Shown piece by piece: positions 9,839 to 18,518 of a stretch of DNA of 47,053 nt. A program made the translations under genes and the position numbers. How positions within the stretch are numbered: the stretch's first letter is position 1; each line of letters opens with the position of its first letter. Origin of the DNA: Curtobacterium sp. UCD-KPL2560 (GTDB lineage: Bacteria; Actinomycetota; Actinomycetes; Actinomycetales; Microbacteriaceae); contig NZ_MCIG01000016.1 in NCBI RefSeq assembly GCF_001705035.1, positions 1 to 47,053 on the forward strand. Reading direction: 5' to 3'. Below the pieces are notes generated by a model, which was given only the letters and a program-made list of their open reading frames with translations, was not told the DNA's origin and did not search any database.

Positions 9839-10822
9839 ATGCAGAACCACTTCGACGTCGTCGTCATCGGCGGTGGCCCCGCCGGCCTGTCCGCAGCACT
9901 GATCCTCGGCCGGTCGCGCCGGTCCGTCCTGGTCGTCGACTCCGGCGAACCGCGCAACGCGCCCGCGGCGGGCGCACACAACTACCTGGGCCGCGAGGGC
10001 GTCGCGCCCCGCGAGCTCCACCGCATCGGTCGGCAGGAGGTCGCCTCCTACGGCGTCGCGGTGACGGACGGGAGGATCGTGGCCGCGTCCGCGACACCCA
10101 CCGACGGTCCCGACGCGGTCGCGTTCTCGGTCACGCTGGACTCCGGCAGGCGTGTCACCGCCCGTCGGCTGGTCGTCGCCTCCGGCGCCGTCGACGTGCT
10201 GCCGGACGTGCCGGGGCTCGCGGAGCAGTGGGGGCGCGGCGTCGTGCACTGCCCGTTCTGCCACGGGTGGGAGGTCCGCGACCAGCGGATCGGTGTGCTC
10301 GTGACCTCGCCGACGGGGCCGCACCACGCGCTCATGTTCCGGGCCCTGAGCGACCGGGTGACGGCGTTCGTCGCCGAGCCGGACCTGGTCGACGCGACCG
10401 CGCGGGCCGGGTTCGCAGCGCGCGGGATCACCGTGCGCGACGAACGGGTGGCACGGGTCGAGTCGGACGCGGGTCGGCTCACCGGCGTCCGGCTCGGGTC
10501 GGGCGAGGTCGTGGCGCTCGACGCCCTGGCCGCGTCGAGCACGGCCGAGCCCCGCGTCGAGCACCTCGACGGGCTCGGGCTGGCGGTCGAGGACTTCGTG
10601 GTCGACGGCTTCCGGTTCGGCGGCACGCTCCCGGTGGACGGCACCGGGCAGACGTCGCTGCGCGGGGTCTACGCGGCCGGGAACGTCACCACGCCGATGG
10701 CCACCGTGATCGCCTCGGCCGCGGCGGGGACGCAGACGGGGGCCGCGGTGCACGGGGACCTGGTGCGGGCGGACCTCGCGGCGGCGCTGGCCGCGGTACC
10801 GGCGGGTCAGCCGACGCGGTAG
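9839..10822 (+). CDS. Thioredoxin-reductase-like FAD/NAD(P) oxidoreductase
   Basis: A 327-residue flavoprotein. The FAD-binding GxGxxG is at VVIGGGPAGLSAALILGRS (about residues 8-26). A redox-active pair Cys138-x2-Cys141 is in HCPFCHGWE, as in bacterial TrxB, and the C-terminal FAD motif is GVYAAGNVTTPMATVIASAA. The usual second nucleotide-binding glycine motif is weak (IGVLVTSPTGPHHALMFRAL), so NADPH use is not certain. The start is the ATG at 9839. It is divergent from an XRE-cupin regulator that may control it. Its last 16 bases overlap the 3' end of the convergent pentapeptide gene. No thioredoxin gene is nearby, so its partner is unknown. Confidence 0.88.
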   Translation: MQNHFDVVVIGGGPAGLSAALILGRSRRSVLVVDSGEPRNAPAAGAHNYLGREGVAPRELHRIGRQEVASYGVAVTDGRIVAASATPTDGPDAVAFSVTLDSGRRVTARRLVVASGAVDVLPDVPGLAEQWGRGVVHCPFCHGWEVRDQRIGVLVTSPTGPHHALMFRALSDRVTAFVAEPDLVDATARAGFAARGITVRDERVARVESDAGRLTGVRLGSGEVVALDALAASSTAEPRVEHLDGLGLAVEDFVVDGFRFGGTLPVDGTGQTSLRGVYAAGNVTTPMATVIASAAAGTQTGAAVHGDLVRADLAAALAAVPAGQPTR

Positions 10823-11484
10823 CCGGCCTGCGCGGCGAGGAGCGGGGCGAGCGCGAAGAGCTGGTCCGAGCCGATCGTCGCGCCGCGCAGGCCCTCCAGC
10901 CGCTCGACCCGGTCGAGGTCCGCGCGGCGCAGGTCGACGTGCTCGACCCGGGTCCCGGTGCCCTCGACCGCGCGGATCGTCGACCCCTCGAACGACACCC
11001 GCAGCAGCCGGGCGTCGCCGAGGTCGAGCTCGTCGATCACGCAGTCGCGGAACACCACGTCGGTGAGGGTCGAGCCGCGCAGGTTCACGAAGCCGAGCTT
11101 CAGGCCGGTGAACACGACGTCGTTGAGCTCCGCGTCGTACAGCTCCGCCGAACCGACGCGACCGCCGCCGATGCGGACCCCGCGCCACGAGCTGCTCGAC
11201 GCCCGCAGGACCGGGGCGTCGAGGGTCTCGATCGTCGAGTCGCGGACCCGCAGGCCGCGCAGGTCGGTGTCGTCCGCCCGGAGCGTGTCGACGACGCACT
11301 CCTCGAGCTCGACGTCGGGCAGCCGCTCCCCCGCGACGTCGAGGACGCCGATGCGCTTGCCCTCGACGCGGTCGCCCGTGAGCAGGTCACCGGGGGCCGG
11401 CGTCCAGTCCTCGAGGTCGGTCGGTGCCGTCGCGGTCAGGCGCGGGGCGTCGGTGCCGTCGGGGGACGAGGTTCTGCGGGCCAT
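10807..11484 (-). CDS. Pentapeptide-repeat protein
   Basis: A 225-residue protein made largely of A(D/N)Lxx-type pentapeptides between residues about 60 and 205 (TDLRGLRVRDSTIETL; AELYDAELNDVVFTG; LGFVNLRGSTLTDVVF; RVEHVDLRRADLDRV), predicted to form a right-handed quadrilateral beta-helix. Some relatives mimic DNA and bind gyrase; most have no known role. The start is the ATG at 11484. It is the last gene of a leftward cluster after DUF6314, and its 3' end overlaps the convergent flavoprotein gene by 16 bases with no terminator room. Confidence 0.88.
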   Translation of the reverse strand: MARRTSSPDGTDAPRLTATAPTDLEDWTPAPGDLLTGDRVEGKRIGVLDVAGERLPDVELEECVVDTLRADDTDLRGLRVRDSTIETLDAPVLRASSSSWRGVRIGGGRVGSAELYDAELNDVVFTGLKLGFVNLRGSTLTDVVFRDCVIDELDLGDARLLRVSFEGSTIRAVEGTGTRVEHVDLRRADLDRVERLEGLRGATIGSDQLFALAPLLAAQAGYRVG

Positions 11485-11531
11485 GCGGTCAGTCTGCCGC
11501 GGACGACCGACGCGGTGGGACGGGCCGCGGG

Positions 11532-11960
11532 TCAGGACTCGGTGCGACCCCGGCTGCCGGGCCGCGTCAGGACGCTGTCGAGCGTGTGGTCCTTCGCCGG
11601 GCCCGCCACCACCCAGCGCACGGTCCACCGGGTCCGGTCGCCGTCGAGGATCCCCCGGTAGTCGTCCGGCGCGCAGGCGTGCTCGACCGTCGACCCCCAG
11701 GTCCACGGGTGGAAGACCCGTCCGTCCGAGAAGTGCACCGTCCACGTGCCGTCCGGGCCACGGCGCACGGTCAGCGTCCGGGACACCGGGGTGGTGCGGC
11801 CGCCGAGAGTCATCGTGCCGGACTCGTCCCAGCGCACCTCGTCGGGAGCGGTCGCGGTGAGCGTCGTGGTCCCGGTGACGGTCCCGTGCTGCCCGGCGAG
11901 GCGGTCCTCGATCGTCCGGTCGAGGCGCCACTCCCCGAGCAGGTCCGTCGGCGTCAGCAC
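11532..11960 (-). CDS. DUF6314-family protein
   Basis: A 142-residue soluble protein with the pattern of DUF6314: an N-terminal LLGEWRLDRTIEDRLAGQHGTVTG, central WDESGTMTLGG, FHPWTWGSTVEHACAPDDYRG and C-terminal TRWTVRWVVAGPAKDHTLDSVL. The layout suggests a small lipocalin-like beta-barrel. No biochemical role is established for the family. It lies 21 bases after the epimerase stop and 47 bases before the pentapeptide gene, so it is probably in the same leftward transcript. Confidence 0.82.
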   Translation of the reverse strand: MLTPTDLLGEWRLDRTIEDRLAGQHGTVTGTTTLTATAPDEVRWDESGTMTLGGRTTPVSRTLTVRRGPDGTWTVHFSDGRVFHPWTWGSTVEHACAPDDYRGILDGDRTRWTVRWVVAGPAKDHTLDSVLTRPGSRGRTES

Positions 11961-11981
11961 CCGACCAGGGTACGACCCCGG

Positions 11982-13040
11982 TCAGCCCCGCAACGGCCCG
12001 GACGCCGCGACGTGCGCGCCGTCCGCGAAGCCGTCGACGAGCACCCGCAGGGCCTCCTCCGCCGAGTGCCGCGGCTCCCACCCGAGCTCGGCCCGGGCGC
12101 GGTCGGTGCGCATGACGGGCACCCCGGCGGCGATGTCGACCCACCCGGCGTCCGTCGGCTGCAGGCGGAGCCGCCAGGTCAGCGTGACGAGCCCGCGGAC
12201 GAGCCGGAGCGGCACCCGGACCGCGCCGAGCATGCCGAACGCCCGCGCCACCCGGGGCGGGGTGAGGACGGGGGCCGCGGCGATGTTGAACGCCCCGGCC
12301 GCTCGGCGGTCCACTGCGCGCCAGTACGCGTCGGCGAGGTCGTCGGCGTGCACGGCCTGGAACACGAACGGGTACGGCAGCGGCAGCACGGCCCAGCGGA
12401 TCCACCGGACGATCCGCATCGGCACGAGGTGCCCGAGGAACAGCCCGCGGAGCTCGGCGGCCACCCCGCGCTGGAACACCAGGCCGGGCCGCAATCGAGT
12501 GACGACGATGTCGGGGTGTTCCCGCTCGAAGTCGTCCATGGCGGCCTCGTTCGCGGCCTTGTGCACCGAGTACGTCGCCGTCGGGATCCCTGTCGCGGGC
12601 CACGACTCGTCGACGGGGGTCCGCTTGCCCGCGACGTCGACGCCGCGGTAGGTGCCGACCGACGACGCCACGACGACCTGCCCGACGCCGGCGCGCGCGA
12701 CGGCCTCGAGGACGTTCGCCGTCCCCGTGACGTTCGTCCGGTGCTGCGCCGGGATGTCGTGCGTCGGCTGGAGCGCCCACGCCAGGTGCACCACGGCGTC
12801 GACGTCCCGGAACACCGCGGTGAGGGCGTCGACCGCGTGCGGGTCACCGACGTCCACCCGGTGCCACTCCGCCACGTCGTAGGGCGCGACCCGGGCGTCG
12901 GGCAGACGACGGGCGACACCGACGACCTGCAGGCCGTCGGCCTCGCCGGCCCGACCGTCCCCGGCCAGGCGCGCAGCCGCGAGCCGTCGGAGCACGCCAG
13001 TACCGACGTTGCCGGTGGCGCCCACCACGACGACGCGCAT
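11982..13040 (-). CDS. NAD(P)-dependent epimerase/dehydratase (extended SDR)
   Basis: A 352-residue extended short-chain dehydrogenase. The Rossmann glycine motif is GATGNVGTG at residues 7-15, and the catalytic Tyr and Lys are in TYSVHKAANE after the serine of VVASSVGTYRG. Between the glycine motif and the next strand is an insertion rich in Ala/Gly/Asp. Relatives act on nucleotide sugars or other carbonyls; the substrate is not clear here. It is 34 bases after the alcohol dehydrogenase, suggesting co-expression and a possible shared redox pathway. Confidence 0.88.
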   Translation of the reverse strand: MRVVVVGATGNVGTGVLRRLAAARLAGDGRAGEADGLQVVGVARRLPDARVAPYDVAEWHRVDVGDPHAVDALTAVFRDVDAVVHLAWALQPTHDIPAQHRTNVTGTANVLEAVARAGVGQVVVASSVGTYRGVDVAGKRTPVDESWPATGIPTATYSVHKAANEAAMDDFEREHPDIVVTRLRPGLVFQRGVAAELRGLFLGHLVPMRIVRWIRWAVLPLPYPFVFQAVHADDLADAYWRAVDRRAAGAFNIAAAPVLTPPRVARAFGMLGAVRVPLRLVRGLVTLTWRLRLQPTDAGWVDIAAGVPVMRTDRARAELGWEPRHSAEEALRVLVDGFADGAHVAASGPLRG

Positions 13041-13074
13041 CAGCGCACCCGCCCGGGTCCGGTCGGGGCCGTCA

Positions 13075-14265
13075 TCAGGCGGCGGCCATCGCGGGGTCGA
13101 GCACGACCTTGATGCAGCCGTCCTCCTTCTTCTGGAAGACCGAGTACATGTGCGGCGCGTCCTCGAGCGACATCCGGTGGGTGGTCAGGTCGAGCGTGCC
13201 GAGCGGGTCGGCGGAGTCGGACACGAGCGGCATGAGGTCGTCGACCCAGCGGCGGACGTTGCACTGCCCCTCGCGGATCGTGATCTGCTTGTCGAACATC
13301 GTCATCATCGGCATCGGGTCGGCCATGCCGCCGTACACGCCCGAGAGCGACACCGTGCCGCCGCGGCGCACCAGGTCGATCGCGGTGTGCACCGCCGCGA
13401 GCCGGTCGACGCCGGCCGTCTCGATCGCCTTCTGGGCGAGCTTGTCGGGCAGCAGGCCCGCGGCGCGCTGCGCGAACCCGGCGACCGGGTTGCCGTGCGC
13501 CTCCATCCCGACCGCGTCGACGACACCGTCGGGCCCGCGGCCGTCGGTCAGGTCGACGAGCTGCGGGACGAGGTCGTCCGACATGTCGAACACCTCGATG
13601 CCGTGCTTCGCGCCGAGGTCGCGGCGGACCTGCTCGGGGTCGACGGCGAGCACCCGGTAGCCGAGGTGCTTGCCGATCCGCGCGGCGAACTGGCCGACCG
13701 GGCCGAGGCCGAGCACCGCGAGCGTGCCACCCTCGGGCACGTCGGCGTACTGCACGGCCTGCCAGGCGGTCGGGAGGATGTCGCTCATGAAGAGCCATTG
13801 GTCGTCGGCACCGGTGTCCGGCACCTTGATGGGGCCGTAGTCGGCGTGCGGCACGCGCAGGTACTCGGCCTGCCCGCCGGGGACCTGGCCGTACATCTTG
13901 GTGTAGCCGAACAGGGAGGCGCCGGTGCCGTACTCGGTCACCTGCGTCGTCTCGCACTGCGACTGGAAGCCGTGCTGGCACATCCAGCAGTGGCCGCACG
14001 AGATGTTGAAGGGGATGACGACGCGGTCGCCGACCTTCAGGTTGGTGACGGCCGAACCGACCTCCTCGACGATGCCCATGGGCTCGTGCCCGAGGACGTC
14101 GCCCTTGTCGATGTACGGGCCGAGGACCCGGTACAGGTGCAGGTCGGAGCCGCAGATCGCGGTCGACGTGATCCGCACGATCGCATCGGTCGGCTCCTGG
14201 ATGGTCGGATCGGGGACGGTCTCGACGGACACCTTCTCGGTGCCCTGCCAGGTCAGTGCGCGCAC
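13075..14265 (-). CDS. Zinc-dependent alcohol dehydrogenase (formaldehyde-dehydrogenase-like)
   Basis: A 396-residue medium-chain dehydrogenase. Catalytic zinc ligands are C38, H60 and E61 (CGSDLHLY; GHEPMG). The structural zinc site is C90, C93, C96 and C104 (SCGHCWMCQHGFQSQC). The NAD-binding motif is LAVLGLGPVGQFAA. The insert and tail match the glutathione-independent formaldehyde-dehydrogenase-like branch, but the substrate is unproven. I chose the GTG at 14265 because GAGAGGA lies eight bases upstream. It heads a leftward cluster with the epimerase, DUF6314 and pentapeptide genes. Confidence 0.9.
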   Translation of the reverse strand: MRALTWQGTEKVSVETVPDPTIQEPTDAIVRITSTAICGSDLHLYRVLGPYIDKGDVLGHEPMGIVEEVGSAVTNLKVGDRVVIPFNISCGHCWMCQHGFQSQCETTQVTEYGTGASLFGYTKMYGQVPGGQAEYLRVPHADYGPIKVPDTGADDQWLFMSDILPTAWQAVQYADVPEGGTLAVLGLGPVGQFAARIGKHLGYRVLAVDPEQVRRDLGAKHGIEVFDMSDDLVPQLVDLTDGRGPDGVVDAVGMEAHGNPVAGFAQRAAGLLPDKLAQKAIETAGVDRLAAVHTAIDLVRRGGTVSLSGVYGGMADPMPMMTMFDKQITIREGQCNVRRWVDDLMPLVSDSADPLGTLDLTTHRMSLEDAPHMYSVFQKKEDGCIKVVLDPAMAAA

Positions 14266-14370
14266 GTCGCGTTCCTCTCGTGGAGCTCGGGGCCGGCCTG
14301 GAGGCGCGACCCACGTCACCCTCGTCGGTACGCGCCCGCCCCGTGGTGCGTTCCCAGCCCCGTCCCCGGG

Positions 14371-14406
14371 CCGCACCGTCGGTGCGGGCCCGCACCGTCG
14401 GTGCGG
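14371..14406. promoter_or_regulatory. Two adjacent copies of a 17-base inverted repeat between divergent genes
   Basis: CCGCACCGTCGGTGCGG occurs at 14371-14387 and again at 14390-14406. Each copy is an inverted repeat with a single central base. They lie in the 287-base gap between the divergent alcohol dehydrogenase and deacetylase genes. Tandem operator sites or a terminator-like structure are both possible. Confidence 0.45.
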
Positions 14407-14446
14407 TCCCGGCCCCGTCGCCCGACCGCACCGGCGCGGCGGGCCC

Positions 14447-14465
14447 GCACCGCGCCTCCCGTCCG
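14447..14465. repeat. Right half of the palindromic 3'-end element
   Basis: GCACCGCGCCTCCCGTCCG matches the right arm of copies A, B and D, but no left arm precedes it. It looks like a decayed or truncated copy. It lies about 88 bases upstream of the deacetylase start, unlike the complete copies, which follow stop codons. Confidence 0.6.
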
Positions 14466-14552
14466 GTGTCCGACGTCCTGGCCGGTCGGCCAGCGCGGTC
14501 TCCGCCCGACCGCCGATGCGCGCCGCACCCCGCGCGCGTCACGCTGGGCGCG

Positions 14553-15371
<819 letters not shown>

Positions 15372-15425
15372 CGCCGTCCGGCCCGCGTGGCGCGCGAGGG
15401 TGCGGGCGGCGCAGCGGCCGGGCGG

Positions 15426-16049
15426 TCAGCCGCGCAGCCGGTCCCGCTCCGCCGGGGGCAGGTGCTCGGTCGCGGTCGCCCGGGCCGCGGGTGTCAGGAA
15501 CCGCCCCTGCCGCTCGAGGAACGCGACGAGCGACTCCTCGGACGCCCGCTTCCCGGTCTCGCGGAGCACCCACCCGAGGGCCGACTGCACCGTCTCGGTG
15601 CGCTCCCGCACGAGCCGACCGGCGATCCCGAGCGGGACCTCGGCGTCGCCCTGCTTCGCGAACGCCAGCGTCGCCACGACCGCGATCCGCCGGACCATCG
15701 CCACGTCGGACTTCGCGAGCGCGAACAGCGGCCCGGGCGAGCCGCCGACGAGCGGGGCGCCGACGAGTTCCTCGGCTGCCAGGTCGACCAGCGCCGGGTC
15801 CTCGAACCGCTCGGCCTTCGCGGCGGCGAGGTACTCGTCGGTCAGCTCGGCGTCGGGCCGATCGCGCATCGCCTGCACGAGCAGCAGGACCGCGACGAGC
15901 CGGGCCCCGGCGTCCTCGCTCCACAGCAGTGCGGAGCGCTCGCCCGCGTCGAGGTCGGCGAACTGCCGGGCGACCCGGCGGGCCCCGGGGACGTCGCCGG
16001 ACGTGCGGGCGAGGGCGGCGAGGACCGCCTCGGCGTCACGGTTCTGCAT
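15426..16049 (-). CDS. DNA alkylation repair-like HEAT-repeat protein (AlkD superfamily)
   Basis: A 207-residue all-helical protein of HEAT-like repeats resembling AlkD/AlkC DNA glycosylases. Family landmarks are LWSEDAGARLVAV, DVAMVRRIAVVATLAF and GWVLRETGKRASEESLVAFL, the last carrying the arginine that corresponds to a catalytic-cleft residue in AlkD. The tryptophan usually found in the W-L-R-R segment seems to be missing (AMVRRI), so repair activity is uncertain. The start is the ATG at 16049. It is divergent from the OsmC gene, and a GAAC-N4-GTTC palindrome lies in the shared upstream region. Confidence 0.78.
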   Translation of the reverse strand: MQNRDAEAVLAALARTSGDVPGARRVARQFADLDAGERSALLWSEDAGARLVAVLLLVQAMRDRPDAELTDEYLAAAKAERFEDPALVDLAAEELVGAPLVGGSPGPLFALAKSDVAMVRRIAVVATLAFAKQGDAEVPLGIAGRLVRERTETVQSALGWVLRETGKRASEESLVAFLERQGRFLTPAARATATEHLPPAERDRLRG

Positions 16050-16125
16050 CCCGGACACGGTAGTCGTCGCGCGGTCCTGCTCCACACGTGTCCTGCGCCC
16101 GCCCGCGCCTACCCCCCCTCCGCGG

Positions 16126-16178
16126 ATGGAGCAGCAACCGTCGGGTGCGCGGGCCCGACCCGACGATTCCTGCTCCAT
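16126..16178. repeat. Long imperfect inverted repeat between divergent genes
   Basis: Arms of 21 bases (16126-16146 and 16158-16178) begin ATGGAGCAG and end CTGCTCCAT and pair with two mismatches around an 11-base loop. The structure lies between the divergent AlkD-like and OsmC starts, where a terminator would not be expected. It contains no gene. It may be a small mobile or REP-type element or a regulatory hairpin. Confidence 0.7.
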
Positions 16179-16248
16179 CGACACGACCCTCCTGGCCGGT
16201 CTGCGCACCCGTCGCGGGCAGCCTGCGTCTTCCCCGAGAGCCGGTTGC

Positions 16249-16264
16249 GAGAACGCTCGTTCTC
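16249..16264. promoter_or_regulatory. Palindrome with LexA-box-like core GAAC-N4-GTTC
   Basis: GAGAACGCTCGTTCTC is a perfect inverted repeat (7-base arms, 2-base centre). Its core GAAC-GCTC-GTTC (16251-16262) fits the spacing of the Gram-positive LexA (SOS/Cheo) box, although the flanking bases are AG/CT where CG/CG is commoner. It overlaps a possible -35 (TTGCGA, 16245-16250) for the OsmC gene and lies 200 bases upstream of the AlkD-like gene. Confidence 0.45.
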
Positions 16265-16321
16265 CGATTGACTCTGACTCGGCGCCGGGACCGGCGCCAC
16301 CCCCGCAACGAGAGGAACGGC

Positions 16322-16762
16322 ATGCCCACGCGCACCGCACGCACCGCATGGAACGGCGGCCTGGAGGACGGCTCCGGCCAGGTCGAGCTGTCCAGCTCCA
16401 AGGTCGGCACCTACGACGTCTCCTTCCCGAAGCGCGCCGCCGACGAGGCCGGCGGCACCACCAGCCCCGAGGAGCTCATCGCCGCAGCGCACTCCGCCTG
16501 CTACGCGATGCAGTTCTCGGCCGTCCTCGGCGAGGCCGGCGGCACCGTCGAGGCCCTCGACGTCAAGGCCGACGTCTCGCTCGGCCCGGACAGCAACGGC
16601 GGCTTCAAGCTCACCGGCATCACCCTCACCGTCAGCGGCGAGGTCTCCGGCATCGACGAGGCCACCTTCCTCAAGGCGGCCGACGAGGCCAAGGCGACCT
16701 GCCCGGTCAGCAAGGCGCTCACCGGCGTCGACATCACGCTCAAGGCGACCTTCGAGCAGTAG
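16322..16762 (+). CDS. OsmC/Ohr-family peroxiredoxin
   Basis: A 146-residue protein of the OsmC superfamily, which reduces organic hydroperoxides with a two-cysteine active site. The two cysteines are in AAHSACYAMQFSAVLGE (about residue 60) and ATCPVSKALTGVD (about residue 125), as in OsmC. The N-terminal TARTAWNGGLEDGSGQVEL is typical of the OsmC subfamily. The ATG at 16322 has GAGAGGA about 6 bases upstream. A stem-loop terminator follows at 16771-16792. Codon ends are almost wholly C, suggesting strong expression. Confidence 0.92.
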   Translation: MPTRTARTAWNGGLEDGSGQVELSSSKVGTYDVSFPKRAADEAGGTTSPEELIAAAHSACYAMQFSAVLGEAGGTVEALDVKADVSLGPDSNGGFKLTGITLTVSGEVSGIDEATFLKAADEAKATCPVSKALTGVDITLKATFEQ

Positions 16763-16770
16763 TCCCCACC

Positions 16771-16792
16771 CGGGGTGACGGACGTCACCCCG
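16771..16792 (+). terminator. Terminator hairpin of the osmC-type gene
   Basis: CGGGGTGAC and GTCACCCCG are perfect 9-base arms around GGAC, beginning 9 bases after the stop. Repeat copy C follows two bases later, so the gene ends in two stacked hairpins. Confidence 0.85.
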
Positions 16793-16793
16793 T

Positions 16794-16841
16794 GACGGGC
16801 TGGAGGCACGGTGCCGGCTGGCACCGCGCCTCCAGTCCGTC
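16794..16841. repeat. Palindromic 3'-end element, copy C, with compensatory changes
   Basis: A 48-base copy with arms that begin GACGG and end CCGTC around the loop GGCT. Its arms read CTGGAGGC and GCCTCCAG where other copies have CGGGAGGC and GCCTCCCG, so both sides changed together and pairing is kept; a G/T position near the base and one A/C position are unpaired. It lies 32 bases after the OsmC stop. Confidence 0.82.
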
Positions 16842-16968
16842 TCCGGGCACCACCAGGACGCGACCCGCCCGGGCACGTCAGCCCGCGCCGAGCAGACGCC
16901 CCGCGCCGCCACCGGCGGCGCTCAGCCCGCACCCGGACTCGGCGGACCACGACTGGCACCATGGCGGG

Positions 16969-18477
16969 ATGGCCGAGCAGTTCCTCCCCGGTGTCCCGCG
17001 GCCGAGCCGCCCGCCACGACCCCGCGTCCGCGCCCTCGCGCAGCACGACATCCGCGACGCCCGGGCCCGGCTGCGCGGCACCCTGTACGAGGACGTCACG
17101 CCGGACACCCGGCCTCGCGAGCAGTACTCGCCGGTGCAGATCGTCGACTTCTGCCTCGACCTCGCCGAGGTCATGCTCGCCTCGGGGGCCGACACCCGCA
17201 GCGTCGAGACCGCCGTCGTCGCGGTGTCCACCAAGTGGAACCTCGCGCCGCTCGACCTCGACTTCTCGGGCAGCTCCGTCACCATCCAGTACGCCCCGTC
17301 CGAGGGCCCGCCGCTCGTCAAGGTCCGGTCGGTGCAGTCCGACGGCTCCGACCTCGACCGGCTGGCCCGCGCGAACCAGATCGTCGACGACCTCGTCCAC
17401 GGCGAGCGGGACATGACCTCGGCCGTGAGCGCCCTCGTCGCCGTGCTCCGCCTGCCGCCGCGGTGGCCGACCTGGCTCGCCGACGTCGGCCTGTCCGTCC
17501 TCGGCACGTCGATCGCGATGCAGGCCGGCGGTGGGTGGCGGGCCGGCATCGGCGCGTTCGTCCTCATGCTCGGGATCATCCTGTCCGGCCGGTGGCTGAC
17601 CGGTCGGGGCTTCCCGCAGTTCTTCGTGTCCGGTGCGCAGGCCGCCGTGGCCTCGGCGCTCGGCACCCTGGCGATCTGGGCCGACGTGCTCACCGCGACG
17701 GGAGCGGCCACCATGGTCGCGGCCCTGGTCGTCCTGCTGCTGCCGCACGTGTCGCTCGTGACGTGGGCGCAGGACGCGATCTCGGGGTTCCGGGCGATGG
17801 CCGTCGCCCGGGCGTTCTACATCGGCCTGGTGATCGCCGCGATCGTCGTCGGGGTCCCGGCGGGCATCGCGGTGCTGCAGTGGCTCCGGATCGAGGTCGA
17901 CCCGTCCGGGATCGCCCTGCGCCCGCTGCCGCTCTGGGCGTCCCTGTCGCTGACGGTGGTGTCCGCGGCGGCGAACTGCTTCGTGCAGCAGGCCAGCGCG
18001 CGCGTGATCCCGGTCGCGGTGGTGTTCTCGGTGGTGTCCGGCACGGCGCTGTGGAGCATGCGACACCTGGGCCTGCCGCTGCTCGGGGCGACGTTCCTCG
18101 CATCGGTGGTGCTCGGCGTCCTGTCCACGATCGCGGCCGCACGGATGCGGACGGCGGTGGCGGCGATCGCGGTCCCGGCGTTCTGCGGAGCACTGCTGCC
18201 CGGTGTCGCGGTGTCGAGCGCGCTGCTCGACTTCATGTCCGGTTCGTCCGGGTCGGCGATCGACTTCGTCGCGGCGGTGTCGGTCGCGCTCGGCATCGGC
18301 GCGGGGCTCGTGCTCGGCGGCCTGCTCGCGACGCCCGGTGCCAGGCGCGCCCTGCGCCGTGCCCGCCGCGTGACGGTGCACTCGGTCCACAACGACACGA
18401 GGGCGATCCCGGTCCTGCGCGACACCGGGTACGACCCCGGCAACGGGACCGTCCCCCGGGGTCCGCGGTCGCGCTGA
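16969..18477 (+). CDS. thrE: Threonine/serine exporter family protein (ThrE)
   Basis: A 502-residue membrane protein that exports threonine, serine or related small solutes. The soluble N-terminal domain (YSPVQIVDFCLDLAEVMLASGADTRSVETAV at about residues 55-90, then VTIQYAPSEGPPLVKVRSV) is the ThrE/YjjP signature. About ten hydrophobic segments follow from residue 160 to 460, the second half matching the YjjB-type domain. The tail is basic. The start is the ATG at 16969; an ATG at 16961 is out of frame. It forms its own unit between repeat copy C and the inverted repeat at 18519-18578. Confidence 0.9.
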   Translation: MAEQFLPGVPRPSRPPRPRVRALAQHDIRDARARLRGTLYEDVTPDTRPREQYSPVQIVDFCLDLAEVMLASGADTRSVETAVVAVSTKWNLAPLDLDFSGSSVTIQYAPSEGPPLVKVRSVQSDGSDLDRLARANQIVDDLVHGERDMTSAVSALVAVLRLPPRWPTWLADVGLSVLGTSIAMQAGGGWRAGIGAFVLMLGIILSGRWLTGRGFPQFFVSGAQAAVASALGTLAIWADVLTATGAATMVAALVVLLLPHVSLVTWAQDAISGFRAMAVARAFYIGLVIAAIVVGVPAGIAVLQWLRIEVDPSGIALRPLPLWASLSLTVVSAAANCFVQQASARVIPVAVVFSVVSGTALWSMRHLGLPLLGATFLASVVLGVLSTIAAARMRTAVAAIAVPAFCGALLPGVAVSSALLDFMSGSSGSAIDFVAAVSVALGIGAGLVLGGLLATPGARRALRRARRVTVHSVHNDTRAIPVLRDTGYDPGNGTVPRGPRSR

Positions 18478-18518
18478 CGGCGGTGGGCGGGGCGGTGCCT
18501 GCCGACCCCTCGACGACG

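Noticed and set aside
11424..13112. A 562-residue plus-strand open frame opposite the DUF6314 and epimerase genes
   Set aside because: Shadow frame; the minus-strand proteins have clear motifs and correct starts.
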